A stretch of DNA of 64,000 nucleotides, from assembly GCF_020410745.1 (NCBI RefSeq), contig NZ_CP084528.1, positions 1,984,001 to 2,048,000 of the forward strand. The letters are read 5' to 3'. A model generated the notes under the pieces. That model had not been told where the DNA came from. It made no database searches and saw only the letters and a list, made by a program, of their open reading frames with translations. The position numbers and the translations under genes are program-made. Positions 25,403 to 33,728 of the stretch are shown here, in pieces; the stretch's first letter is position 1; each line of letters begins with the position of its first letter. Source of the DNA: Kaistella polysaccharea. Its GTDB lineage: Bacteria > Bacteroidota > Bacteroidia > Flavobacteriales > Weeksellaceae.

Positions 25403-26093
25403 ACAAATTTTAAGTATGGTTTTATTTTTCGTAAAATTTTTGCGAACTTAAACTGCGCAATTCCGGTATAAATTAAACATAAAAAGAGGATGAAAAGAGT
25501 TGTGATTTTGTAATAAAACTCTATGTTAATGGTTGTAATCCAAGAAGCTATCGGTGCTACAAATTGTAATGCTAAACCAGAAAATCCAAATGCAAAATAA
25601 ATTCTCCAGTGATAAATTGAAAATTTTAGTGTAGCAAATTTTTTTTTGTAAGCAAAATTGTTGATAATCAAATTGTACAAGAGAAATCCATAACAAATAG
25701 GCTGCATAATAAAATTGAATATTTAATGTACGGTACAATAAAATTCTTATTTAGTACTAAAACAAAAGCACCTGTCAACATTATGATAGCTGTTGCGATA
25801 AAAGATTGACGGATACCGCGGATAAATTCTCTTTTTCTTATTCTTTGTTCGAATTTTGTCGTCAATACATTTTCTGTTTTCCTTAAAATATAGAAAGGAT
25901 AAAATGTGGAAAGTTCTTGTGCCCAAATTTCTTTCACGTGACTAAAAGCATCTTCGAATATTAAATTATGCTCTCGTGATATATCGGTAATTTGTGATAT
26001 AAAATGATCCTGCACTTCCATCAAAATATCGATAGGAAGATTTTTTGCAAGTAAATAATCACGAATTTTATTTTGTTGTTGAACCGTAATCAT
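25399..26093 (-). pseudogene. HAAS-like PadR-associated membrane protein, paralog 2, frameshifted
   Basis: The first frame (26093 to 25668) gives the same N-terminal domain as its neighbours (YLLAKNLPIDILMEVQDHFISQI, IFEDAFSHVKEIWAQEL) and a first membrane helix. It then breaks at about 25700-25725 into MDFSCTI and a stop. A second frame (25707 to 25399) carries on with three more membrane helices and the expected ending RKIKPYLKFV (paralog 3 ends QPYLKYLKPS). One inserted base would restore a 231-residue protein, close to the 238-239 of the paralogs. Both 4-base overlaps with neighbours are kept, so the break is recent, an assembly error, or less likely a programmed frameshift. Confidence 0.7.
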
Positions 26094-26809
26094 AACTTCA
26101 GATTCATTTTTTGCTGTAAATATTCTATCGATTTTTTGTATTGGAGATAATAACAGAATCCGTAAACCCAGCCAAAAGCGTAGATATTAAAAATGATAAA
26201 TGCCCCAATTCCTACCTGAGTAAAGTCGAAGTTATTTTTTAAACCAATAATGAAATTATAATACTTGTCAAATCTGTTATCGAAATTAATTAAAATCATC
26301 GAAATGATAAAAATGCTGGACAAATAGAATGCCTGTGTCCCGCCTTGCATATAACTGATATTCTTCTTATCTCTGTTTCCGGCGATGGTTCTTATTATCT
26401 TAAAATTAAATATTAAGTAAACAAAAAATACGATAATAGCGAGGCAATAAATGGCAAATAGAAAATTAGACGCCAGTGTTTTATTGTACAACATCAACGT
26501 TACAGATACGATGAAGTACAGTATAAAATAGGAGAATGACTTTTTGAAAATCTCAATACTGCTTTTCCAGATGGTATCGTGGTGAATTTTTGTTTTTGGT
26601 AACCACATGAAACGCCGACTCATTTTTAAATCACGCTGCCAAGACTTCTCGATTTCTAAAAATGCGGTTGCGAAATCTTTAATTTCAAATTCAATTTTGT
26701 AATCAACCTGTTCCAAAATATGATCAAATATTTCCACTTTTAGATCAAGCGGTAAGTTTTTGCCACTCAGAAACTGATTCACTTCATTCATTTGTTCACG
26801 GGTAATCAT
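26090..26809 (-). CDS. HAAS-like PadR-associated membrane protein, paralog 1
   Basis: 239-residue protein following padR with a 4-base overlap. The N-terminal domain FLSGKNLPLDLKVEIFDHILEQV...FATAFLEIEKSWQRDL is homologous to the two genes downstream. Membrane helices lie at about 92-112, 117-137, 155-175 and 195-220, giving a cytoplasmic sensor-like head and a membrane body. It is the most divergent of the three. In Firmicutes a similar arrangement (PadR plus DUF1700/HAAS membrane protein) is common. The family assignment is my inference from motif and context. Confidence 0.72.
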   Translation of the reverse strand: MITREQMNEVNQFLSGKNLPLDLKVEIFDHILEQVDYKIEFEIKDFATAFLEIEKSWQRDLKMSRRFMWLPKTKIHHDTIWKSSIEIFKKSFSYFILYFIVSVTLMLYNKTLASNFLFAIYCLAIIVFFVYLIFNFKIIRTIAGNRDKKNISYMQGGTQAFYLSSIFIISMILINFDNRFDKYYNFIIGLKNNFDFTQVGIGAFIIFNIYAFGWVYGFCYYLQYKKSIEYLQQKMNLKL

Positions 26810-27132
26810 CTGCTGAAAATGGTGTTTAGATTAAACAAATAACTTCTCATTTCAGTTTCCTGATCGGCTTGCTGGCGTTTTCCTTTTTCTGTGAGAAAAT
26901 AATATTTCCGATCTCTTCCGTTAATGTTTTGCAACTCTGAGTAGATAATTCCTTCGCCTTCAAGTTTGTGAAGTAAGGGATAAAGTGCACCTTCCGTCAT
27001 TTCAAGTTCGCCTTGTGTGAGTTCTTTTGCCCGCTTCGTTAACTGATATCCATACATTTTTACTTCAGATGAAAGTAATTTCAAAATGATATTCTGAAGT
27101 GTTCCTTTGTATAATGCGTTCTTTTTTGCCAT
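26806..27132 (-). CDS. PadR family transcriptional regulator
   Basis: 108-residue winged-helix regulator. The start at 27132 (MAKKNALYKGTLQNIILKLL) is chosen because the longer frame begins at a TTG that lies inside a TACATTTG -7 box. The PadR signature is clear: MYGYQLTKRAKELTQGELEMTEGALYPLLHKLEGEGII, then wing residues GRDRKYYFLTEKGKRQ. It leads a four-gene run with the three membrane paralogs (4-base overlaps throughout) and probably represses this operon. The ligand is unknown. Confidence 0.92.
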   Translation of the reverse strand: MAKKNALYKGTLQNIILKLLSSEVKMYGYQLTKRAKELTQGELEMTEGALYPLLHKLEGEGIIYSELQNINGRDRKYYFLTEKGKRQQADQETEMRSYLFNLNTIFSR

Positions 27133-27150
27133 GGTAAAATTTGTACCTAA

Positions 27151-27158
27151 CAAATGTA
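27151..27158 (-). promoter_or_regulatory. -7 box of the padR operon
   Basis: TACATTTG on the minus strand lies 18 bases before the padR ATG. Just upstream, the hexamer ATATGC occurs twice (minus strand), a possible regulator site. No convincing TTG element is seen. Confidence 0.45.
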
Positions 27159-27232
27159 TGCATATTTTTCTTAGGCATATAAATTTTAGAAAAAATATCT
27201 AAAATATTTTCTAAAAAAAAATGGATTGTTCC

Positions 27233-27496
27233 TTAGAACTTGTAAATTTTCTTTACGGTTTTTTGGGCAGGCGCTTTTTTTCGGAGTGGTGCGAGCAAAT
27301 CCATCAAACCATTCATTTTAATTTCATAAATGGTAGAAAGTTGCATTCCTAACTTCCCTTTTGGCATTCCCTGTCGCTGAAACCATTCCAGATAATTTAT
27401 GGGAAGATCGACTAAAAGTGTTCCTTTATACTTGCCGAAAGGCATTTCGGTTTCACAAATTTCTTTTAAAATTTCGGGTCGAAGTTCAGGAATCAT
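27233..27496 (-). CDS. DUF3820 family protein
   Basis: 87-residue protein. MPFGKYKGTLLVDLPINYLEWFQRQGMP, read in parts, is the DUF3820 signature (F-G-K-Y-K-G, D-L-P, Y-L-x-W). Members have been called putative quorum-sensing-regulated virulence factors, a name without strong support. The C-terminus is basic (KKAPAQKTVKKIYKF), consistent with nucleic-acid contact. It follows the AI-2E family gene by 11 bases in the same direction, so the two are probably co-transcribed. Confidence 0.82.
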   Translation of the reverse strand: MIPELRPEILKEICETEMPFGKYKGTLLVDLPINYLEWFQRQGMPKGKLGMQLSTIYEIKMNGLMDLLAPLRKKAPAQKTVKKIYKF

Positions 27497-27507
27497 GGTG
27501 TATTCGC

Positions 27508-28590
27508 TTAAATGCTAAGATCAATTTTCTCTTCTATTTCCTTTGGTTCGGGCATGATTAATTCATTGTCTTCATCTCCAAATTCATCGCGATAAACCTG
27601 AATTAGGAGAATGGTAATAGAAACTAGAATCGGTCCGAAAATCAGACCCATAAATCCAAAAACATTAAGTCCTAAAATAATTCCAAAAACGGTATTCAAT
27701 GGGTGAATATTTTCCAGTTTCTTCAATAACGTAAAACGCAATAAATTATCCGTCAACCCTACGACGATCATACAGTAAACTGCCAAACCAATTCCTGGAC
27801 CTACCTGTCCTTCCGCGATCATAAAAATACAAACAGGAATATAGACAATTGCAGCTCCAACAATAGGCAACATAGCGGCCACGCAGGTGAGTGCAAAAAG
27901 TAAAAAAGGACTTGGCGCCGCAAAAATAAAGTAGCCAATAATCGCGATAATTCCCTGGCCGATTGCCACTACAGGAATACCAATAGCATTCGCCATCACC
28001 ATTTTTCGGATTTTCTCACCGAGTAAATTTACGTTTGCTTTTTTTAGTGGCGCCGAACTTCGCAAAAGTCGCTCAAAAAGACGGGGTTTTTCCAGCAAAA
28101 AATACAGAATAAAATACATCGCTGTAACGGTGGTGAGGGTATTGAATGTTCCGCTGAGGGCAGATGTTGAGTATTTGCCCACATTATCTTTTAGCTTGGT
28201 AAGATTGTCTTTGCTTAAAATATCAATATTCGTTTTGCTGTAAATATAATCGTGAATTTTGTCAATGAATATATTAAACTTCTCCATGTAAGCCGAGGCA
28301 TTTCCCAACTTTGCGATCAGTAAATCGATGATAAAGTAAATGGGTAAAATCAAAATAACGAGCGTTCCTAAAATAATAAGTAAGGAAGCTAACCAAGGTT
28401 TCCATCCTTTATCTTCTTGCAAATAGAGATTGTATTTTCTGGTGATTACATATAAAGTAATTGCTCCTAATAATGCAGGAATAAAGAGCGCAAGGTTGTA
28501 AGCGACAAGGATTATTAACAGGACAATAACAAGCAGTAGAAAAAACTGCTTAATTCTAATTTCACTGATTTGATGTTTTTTGTTCGGCAT
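27508..28590 (-). CDS. AI-2E family (PerM-like) transporter
   Basis: 360-residue inner-membrane protein with about eight helices. It shows the family pattern: two N-terminal hydrophobic pairs, a long soluble segment (FIDKIHDYIYSKTNIDILSKDN...), and a C-terminal half with GQGIIAIIGYFIF, PFLLFALTCVAAMLPIVGAAIVYIPV and NPLNTVFGIILGLNVFGFMGLIFGPIL-like HPLNTVFGI. Members include the AI-2 exporter TqsA and Na+/H+ antiporters, so the substrate is open. The C-terminus is acidic. Confidence 0.88.
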   Translation of the reverse strand: MPNKKHQISEIRIKQFFLLLVIVLLIILVAYNLALFIPALLGAITLYVITRKYNLYLQEDKGWKPWLASLLIILGTLVILILPIYFIIDLLIAKLGNASAYMEKFNIFIDKIHDYIYSKTNIDILSKDNLTKLKDNVGKYSTSALSGTFNTLTTVTAMYFILYFLLEKPRLFERLLRSSAPLKKANVNLLGEKIRKMVMANAIGIPVVAIGQGIIAIIGYFIFAAPSPFLLFALTCVAAMLPIVGAAIVYIPVCIFMIAEGQVGPGIGLAVYCMIVVGLTDNLLRFTLLKKLENIHPLNTVFGIILGLNVFGFMGLIFGPILVSITILLIQVYRDEFGDEDNELIMPEPKEIEEKIDLSI

Positions 28591-28601
28591 TTTCTTGAAT
28601 T

Positions 28602-28630
28602 AAAAAAGCAACGGAAAAATCCATTGCTTT
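28602..28630 (-). terminator. Rho-independent terminator
   Basis: A stem with one mismatch (AAAGCAATGG / CCGTTGCTTT on the minus strand) is followed by TTTTTTA. It lies between the 28670-29401 gene and the AI-2E gene, separating their transcripts. Confidence 0.65.
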
Positions 28631-28669
28631 CAAATGTACATTTATTATTGAAATAATTGTAAAATATTT

Positions 28670-29401
28670 TTATTCAGTTGGCAAAATCTGGCGAGGTCTT
28701 CCACAGAATGCAACATACATCGAATACATAACAACCAGAAAAATAGGAAGCGTGAAGATAATACCAATTCCACATAAGAAAACGCCGGCAATACTTACCA
28801 ATAAACCGAGTAGGGAAGTTCCTAAAAAGACACCATAATTTTCTTTTGCAATATTAAAAGATTTTTTAAGCGCGTCGGAGAACGAGGCATTTTCAAACAA
28901 AAGAATAGGATAACCCAACATGAAAAAAGGAATTACAAAAAATCCGGGAATCACACACATCGCAAATGCAAGTGAGATGATGATACCTGAAATCAAGGCA
29001 TAAACAATAATATTTACAAAGTTTTGTTTGAAACCGATAAATAAATCAGAGAAATCTAATTTTTCATTGAGATTGTATTTATTAGCAATGTAAATAATCC
29101 CTACATAGAGCGGCGTTAGTAATAAACTCACCAATCCTTGTAAACCATAATAGGTTCTCATGCCAGGTATTGACCACATGTTTTCTGAAATTGTTTCTGG
29201 GGAGTTTTGCACTTCTTCCAACAATTCTTGCGAATTAAATCCTGAAATAGGTTGTATCAGAAGGGATATTAAAAAGCCGATAAATAATGCTCCGATTGCG
29301 TAGAGGAAAATTCCTTTATAAATATCGAAAGCGTGAGAAATAATGCTGCCTGCCGATCGCTCCGGTCCGCTCGACTGTTTAAAATCCTGATAAGTTTCCA
29401 T
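28670..29401 (-). CDS. Multipass membrane protein of unknown function
   Basis: 243-residue membrane protein with about six helices. The N-terminus (AGSIISHAFDIYKGIFLYAIGALFIG, in parts) is the usual entry of a glycerophosphodiesterase-membrane-domain/DUF975-like architecture. GVIIYIANKYNLNEKLDFSDLFIGFK and ENYGVFLGTSLLGLL are internal repeats of this layout. It is weakly similar to the next gene upstream (same helix order, same DLF-G-F/Y loop), so the two are probably paralogs. A TAAATTTG box lies 22 bases before the ATG. Function is unknown. Confidence 0.7.
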   Translation of the reverse strand: METYQDFKQSSGPERSAGSIISHAFDIYKGIFLYAIGALFIGFLISLLIQPISGFNSQELLEEVQNSPETISENMWSIPGMRTYYGLQGLVSLLLTPLYVGIIYIANKYNLNEKLDFSDLFIGFKQNFVNIIVYALISGIIISLAFAMCVIPGFFVIPFFMLGYPILLFENASFSDALKKSFNIAKENYGVFLGTSLLGLLVSIAGVFLCGIGIIFTLPIFLVVMYSMYVAFCGRPRQILPTE

Positions 29402-29449
29402 AGTAATTATTTTTAATGTTTCTCAAATTTATCATTAAAAATCATAATG

Positions 29450-30193
29450 TCACAACTTTATGGCAGATTTTGGTTCGTTTTCTTTAAAAATATGTTGATA
29501 TAATGTATAAATGATTGCATGCCAGAAAGGGAAGGTGAGTAGGAATCCAAAGCCAAATAATAAAAGCCCCGATAAACTGAATAAAAAACCAACGATTACC
29601 GCAATGAGTACGGTACTGAAATCTTTTTTTAATCCTTTAAAAGTCAAACTTATTCCCTCAAACGTATTGATATTCATAAAAAACATAAGCGGTACAGAAA
29701 ATAAAGTGATAATTACCCAAACTGCGCCCAGCATCAGTAATGAATTGGCGTAAGAAAAAATGATGAGCCAAAATAGGTAGAAACCGAAGAATTTAAAAAA
29801 ATCAAAACCAAGATATCCCGCGAAAAGATCGTTCATCACAACAGGTTCTTTAAGATCAATCTTGCGATAAATTTTATAAAATCCCACATTTAAAGGATTG
29901 ATGAGCGCGAGTAAAATAAATATTCCCAAAACAAAGCCTTGAGTTTGTGGTAGTTTGGCGACATCCTGCATTTTTTCATTAAAAGCCGGCATATCAGTTT
30001 TGATCAGTTCACTATACGGACTTAAAGCGTCCCAAAGACCAAAATATCTAAAGAGAAAAAAATAGCCCAGAAAGAATAAAGAAAAATATAAAAGACTGAA
30101 TGCTATTTGATAGAACAATGTTTTGTTCCAGTAGGTAAAAGCAGTTTTCAGAATATCGCTAAGGTTGGCTTTAGAAGGATAAGTTTTTTCCAT
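29450..30193 (-). CDS. Multipass membrane protein of unknown function, paralog of neighbour
   Basis: 247-residue membrane protein with about six helices. It shares the topology of the following gene: a first amphipathic stretch (LSDILKTAFTYWNKTLFYQIAFSLLYF), a middle loop with MNDLFAGYLGFDFFKFFGFY, and C-terminal helices VLIAVIVGFLFSLSGLLLFGFG. No enzyme motif is visible. Its ATG lies four bases after a TATTTTTG box on the minus strand, so its mRNA may be leaderless. It is divergent from pabB. Confidence 0.7.
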   Translation of the reverse strand: MEKTYPSKANLSDILKTAFTYWNKTLFYQIAFSLLYFSLFFLGYFFLFRYFGLWDALSPYSELIKTDMPAFNEKMQDVAKLPQTQGFVLGIFILLALINPLNVGFYKIYRKIDLKEPVVMNDLFAGYLGFDFFKFFGFYLFWLIIFSYANSLLMLGAVWVIITLFSVPLMFFMNINTFEGISLTFKGLKKDFSTVLIAVIVGFLFSLSGLLLFGFGFLLTFPFWHAIIYTLYQHIFKENEPKSAIKL

Positions 30194-30197
30194 GGCG

Positions 30198-30205
30198 CAA
30201 AAATA
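30198..30205 (-). promoter_or_regulatory. TAnnTTTG box four bases before a start (minus strand)
   Basis: TATTTTTG followed by CGCC and ATG (30193). It is paired with a divergent box 31 bases away for pabB. Confidence 0.45.
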
Positions 30206-30236
30206 AGCAAAACCTGAAGATAATTTTTAAAAAGAC

Positions 30237-30244
30237 TAATTTTG
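30237..30244 (+). promoter_or_regulatory. TAnnTTTG box four bases before pabB
   Basis: TAATTTTG followed by CCTG and ATG (30249). No clear TTG 17-23 bases upstream. Confidence 0.45.
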
Positions 30245-30248
30245 CCTG

Positions 30249-31226
30249 ATGCTGGATAAAAACCATCCAAATTTTTTGTTCATGGACGAACTTTCTCTTA
30301 AGAAAGTTCCTTTCTTTTTTATAATTGATTTTCTGGTAGAAAATGTAGATGTTTATACAAAAGAAGAAATTGTAGAAAGTGGCTTATCAATTGATTTTAA
30401 GTCGGTTAAAACTGAAAATGAAAGTCGTGCTTCTCAAAATAAAATTAATTTAAAAAGCTTTCCCGAATCTCTAGAAACTTACCAAAAAGGATTCGATATT
30501 GTGCAGCAAAATTTACGTCTCGGTAATTCTTACCTCACCAATTATACCTGTAAAACCGAGATTAAAATTGATTTGACTTTGAAAGATATTTTCGATTTAT
30601 CGTCTGCAAAATATAAAGTCCTATACAAGGATGATTTCGTGTGCTTTTCCCCCGAAACCTTTATTGAAATTAAAGATCACATAATTTCAACCCATCCTAT
30701 GAAAGGAACGATCGACGCTTCGACGGAAAATGCAGCGGAGGTTTTAAAAAACAATCCGAAAGAAAAAGCAGAACATTATACCGTAGTTGATCTTTTGCGC
30801 AATGATTTAAGTCTCGTTGCTAACAATGTTAAAGTTGATGATTTTCAAAGAATTGATTTAATAAAAACCGCGCAAAAAGATTTATATGCCATGAGTTCGG
30901 AGATTTCAGGAACTTTGAAAAGTGAATTTCAGGATAAAATAGGCAGCATTTTACGCGAACTTTTGCCGGCAGGTTCTATTTTAGGAGCTCCGAAGAGAAA
31001 AACATTAGACATTATTTTGGAAGCTGAAAATTACCAACGCGGCTTTTACACGGGCGTTTGCGGGTGGTTTGATGGTGAAAATCTAGATTCCTGTGTCATG
31101 ATTCGCTTCATTGAAAAAGATGGTGGAAAACTTTATTTTAAAAGCGGTGGTGGAATCACGCATTTGAGTAATTTTGCGGACGAATACCAAGAAATGAAAA
31201 ATAAAATTTATGTCCCAATTCATTGA
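30249..31226 (+). CDS. pabB: Aminodeoxychorismate synthase component I
   Basis: Converts chorismate (with ammonia from a glutaminase partner) to 4-amino-4-deoxychorismate for folate synthesis. 325 residues, the short form lacking the N-terminal subdomain. Chorismate-binding motifs: NSYLTNYTCKT, FCSPETF-like VCFSPETFIEI, HPMKGTID (the lysine of the PIKGT motif marks PabB and not anthranilate synthase TrpE, which has PIAGT), VVDLLRNDLS, LPAGSILGAPKRKT and YTGVCGWF. It overlaps the next gene by 17 bases. The glutaminase subunit is not nearby. Confidence 0.93.
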   Translation: MLDKNHPNFLFMDELSLKKVPFFFIIDFLVENVDVYTKEEIVESGLSIDFKSVKTENESRASQNKINLKSFPESLETYQKGFDIVQQNLRLGNSYLTNYTCKTEIKIDLTLKDIFDLSSAKYKVLYKDDFVCFSPETFIEIKDHIISTHPMKGTIDASTENAAEVLKNNPKEKAEHYTVVDLLRNDLSLVANNVKVDDFQRIDLIKTAQKDLYAMSSEISGTLKSEFQDKIGSILRELLPAGSILGAPKRKTLDIILEAENYQRGFYTGVCGWFDGENLDSCVMIRFIEKDGGKLYFKSGGGITHLSNFADEYQEMKNKIYVPIH

Positions 31227-31836
31227 GAGCATTAAAGTAGAAGATCGCAAAATATTTATGCTTGATCTGCATCAAAAACGTGTGAACGAAACATTTTCAC
31301 ATTTTGGGCACGAAAATCCAGTTGACTTAGCATTAATTTTTAAAAATCTTGATCATCAGGAAGAAGGCCTTTATAAATTTAAGGTAACTTATGGTTTAGA
31401 TGGCAAATTCAGAACGCAGATGATACCGTATGCAATATCTGAGAAAGCTGATTTTGAACTGGTTGAAAATAATTCTTACGATTACTCCTTTAAATTTGAA
31501 GACCGAAAAGAGATTGAGCGAATGAAACAATTGTCCCGCGCGGGTGAAATAATTATTGTAAAAAATAATCATATCACAGACAGTTCTTATTCGAACATCG
31601 TTTTTAAAAAAGGGAAAGATTGGTTTACGCCGAAAAGTTATCTTTTAAATGGCGTACAAAGACAGCATTTGCTTCAAACCAAAAAAATAAAAGAAGCCGA
31701 AATCACGCTACAAACACTTCAGGATTACAGCCATTTTCAGCTGATTAATGCTATGAATAATCTGGATGATCTGTTGATTTATCCGCTTTCTAAAATTAGA
31801 AACTTGCCAAAGAAAGCCGCCTCGGAAGAGTTTTAA
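31210..31836 (+). CDS. Class IV aminotransferase, aminodeoxychorismate lyase-like
   Basis: 208-residue PLP enzyme of fold type IV, probably releasing 4-aminobenzoate from aminodeoxychorismate (PabC role). Seen are the lysine-containing YDYSFKFEDRKEIERM, the EIIIVKNNHITDSSYSNIVF strand with conserved Thr/Ser/N, and the LLNGVQRQHLLQ region. It is shorter than E. coli PabC (269) because the N-terminal strand region is reduced. The 17-base overlap with pabB strongly supports the folate role. Fusion of these two activities is common in other bacteria. Confidence 0.85.
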   Translation: MSQFIESIKVEDRKIFMLDLHQKRVNETFSHFGHENPVDLALIFKNLDHQEEGLYKFKVTYGLDGKFRTQMIPYAISEKADFELVENNSYDYSFKFEDRKEIERMKQLSRAGEIIIVKNNHITDSSYSNIVFKKGKDWFTPKSYLLNGVQRQHLLQTKKIKEAEITLQTLQDYSHFQLINAMNNLDDLLIYPLSKIRNLPKKAASEEF

Positions 31837-31839
31837 ATT

Positions 31840-33504
31840 TTATTTTAAAAAGGTAAAATACTGCTTTAGAATTTCAGCATTTTCAATTTCAGTCGTATCT
31901 ACTTCCAGGATTTTGGGCCTTTCGTCGTGTTTAAAGAAATTATCCAAAACTCTAATCAGCGTTTCTTCATCGTCAACCTTTGTATAACCAAATCCAAAAT
32001 GCTTGGCTAAATGCTCCGTATTTTTATGATGTTTAGTCATAATAAATTCGTCTAAAGCTTTGGTCGTACTTGGTCCCGGAATAATTTTGAAAATGTCACC
32101 GCCGCCATTATTGAAAACGATAATTCGGGTATAAGGCGGAATATAATTATTCCACAATCCATTAATGTCGTAGAAAAAACTAATATCTCCCGTCACTAAA
32201 ACGGTTTGTTCCGCACTTTTCATAGCATAGCCCATCGCAGTAGAAGTTGAACCATCAATACCACTGGTGCCGCGGTTGCAATAAATACTGTTGTGTGGGA
32301 AATCAAAAAGCTGCGCATATCTGATCGCCGAGGAATTACTGATGTGAAGATTTACATTTTTTGGCAGTTTTCCCGGCAGTATTTCGAAGAGTTTGAAATC
32401 TGAAAATCCTGTTGCTAAACAATATTCTGCGTGTTTTAAATCCTTTTTATCGCGCAATACATCCCATAAATTAAAATAGGGACTTGGCTCTAGCTTAATG
32501 AAGTTGAGCAATTTTGCAAAGAACTTTTCGGGAGAAGTTTTAATCTTTTCCGTCAAGGCAAAATAGGTATCAGGATGCCAAACTTCGTCAATATGCCAAT
32601 GATTGGCAGGTTTTGCTTTCCGTAGAAATTGCTTCACTTTTTTCGAAACCACGTTTTGACCGACTGTGATCAGCAAATCTGGAGCATACAGTTTAAAATC
32701 TTCTTCTGTAAAATTAAATATATAACGATCGATATGTCCGAAAAATTTCTCGTGTCGTAAATTTGAGTTTGCTTCTTTTAAGATGACAACACTATGATTT
32801 TTAACAAGTTGAGATAATTGCATTTCCAGTTCTTCACTGTAATCACGCGTTCCCACCAAAATCATAATGCGTTTTGAGGTATTCCATTCTGCAGCCAGGT
32901 TGGGAGAAAATTCAAATTGCGAATATCGGATCGTTTTTTCCACCGGGGAAAATTTGGGCAATTCTGAAACCAATTGATAAAGTGGTTCTTCTAATGGAAT
33001 ATTAATGTGTACAGGACCTTGTTTTTCGAAGCACACTTCTATTGCTTTTTTAATTATGCTGAAGTTTTCTTCGTCAGCGTTTTCCTGCGAATCTTCCAAG
33101 AGTTGAAAATCGCCGTAGGAATGCTGTTGATAAAGATCTTTTTGGCGAATGGTTTGTCCATCGAAAATATCCACATAATCGGTCGGACGGTCTGCAGTAA
33201 GAATGAGCAACGGCGTGTTTTGAAAAAAAGCTTCGGTCACGGCCGGATAATAATTGGCTGCAGCAGAACCACTTGTGCACGACACAGCAACTGGTTTTTT
33301 CAAACTTTTCGCCATTCCTAAAGCTACAAATGCTGCACTTCTTTCATCAACAATGCTGTAGCAGTTCAGTTCATCCATTTCAGAGAAGTGTATGGCAAGC
33401 GGAGCATTCCGGGAACCGGGGGAAATAATGACATCGTAAATTCCGTATTCTTTTAAGAGATATCCTAAAATCTGAATGCTGCGTTTAGCGGAAAATTGCT
33501 TCAT
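31840..33504 (-). CDS. menD: 2-succinyl-5-enolpyruvyl-6-hydroxy-3-cyclohexene-1-carboxylate synthase
   Basis: Thiamine-diphosphate enzyme that adds a succinic semialdehyde unit from 2-oxoglutarate to isochorismate in menaquinone synthesis. 554 residues. Motifs: SPGSRNAPLAIHF near the N-terminus, DERSAAFVALGMAK (active-site Glu region), and the ThDP site GDISFFYDINGLWN...VFNNGGGDIF. The start MKQFSAKRS at 33504 is chosen because the longer frame begins inside a TAAATTTG box and would lack a leader. It converges on the pabC-like gene with a 3-base gap. Both take chorismate-derived substrates. Confidence 0.95.
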   Translation of the reverse strand: MKQFSAKRSIQILGYLLKEYGIYDVIISPGSRNAPLAIHFSEMDELNCYSIVDERSAAFVALGMAKSLKKPVAVSCTSGSAAANYYPAVTEAFFQNTPLLILTADRPTDYVDIFDGQTIRQKDLYQQHSYGDFQLLEDSQENADEENFSIIKKAIEVCFEKQGPVHINIPLEEPLYQLVSELPKFSPVEKTIRYSQFEFSPNLAAEWNTSKRIMILVGTRDYSEELEMQLSQLVKNHSVVILKEANSNLRHEKFFGHIDRYIFNFTEEDFKLYAPDLLITVGQNVVSKKVKQFLRKAKPANHWHIDEVWHPDTYFALTEKIKTSPEKFFAKLLNFIKLEPSPYFNLWDVLRDKKDLKHAEYCLATGFSDFKLFEILPGKLPKNVNLHISNSSAIRYAQLFDFPHNSIYCNRGTSGIDGSTSTAMGYAMKSAEQTVLVTGDISFFYDINGLWNNYIPPYTRIIVFNNGGGDIFKIIPGPSTTKALDEFIMTKHHKNTEHLAKHFGFGYTKVDDEETLIRVLDNFFKHDERPKILEVDTTEIENAEILKQYFTFLK

Positions 33505-33728
33505 AGTCTGAATTGATTGACGCAAATTTAATGATAATTAACTTTAATAAAGCAGTCATAGATTCCTGTTTTCGTACAAACTGGATGTTTTTAAGATGTT
33601 AAATGTCATCCTGTAAAATTGTTCATTTTTCTTTAATGATTTAAAACTTTTGTAACTTTAACTACCTAAAAATCAAATGCCGGTCATTTCCTTTTTAGCA
33701 TTTCAATAAAATAAAAAACCAAAATATT

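Noticed and set aside
25526-25738. 70-residue frame in the middle of the PadR cassette
   Set aside because: It is the third frame over the frameshift site and does not resemble the paralogs.
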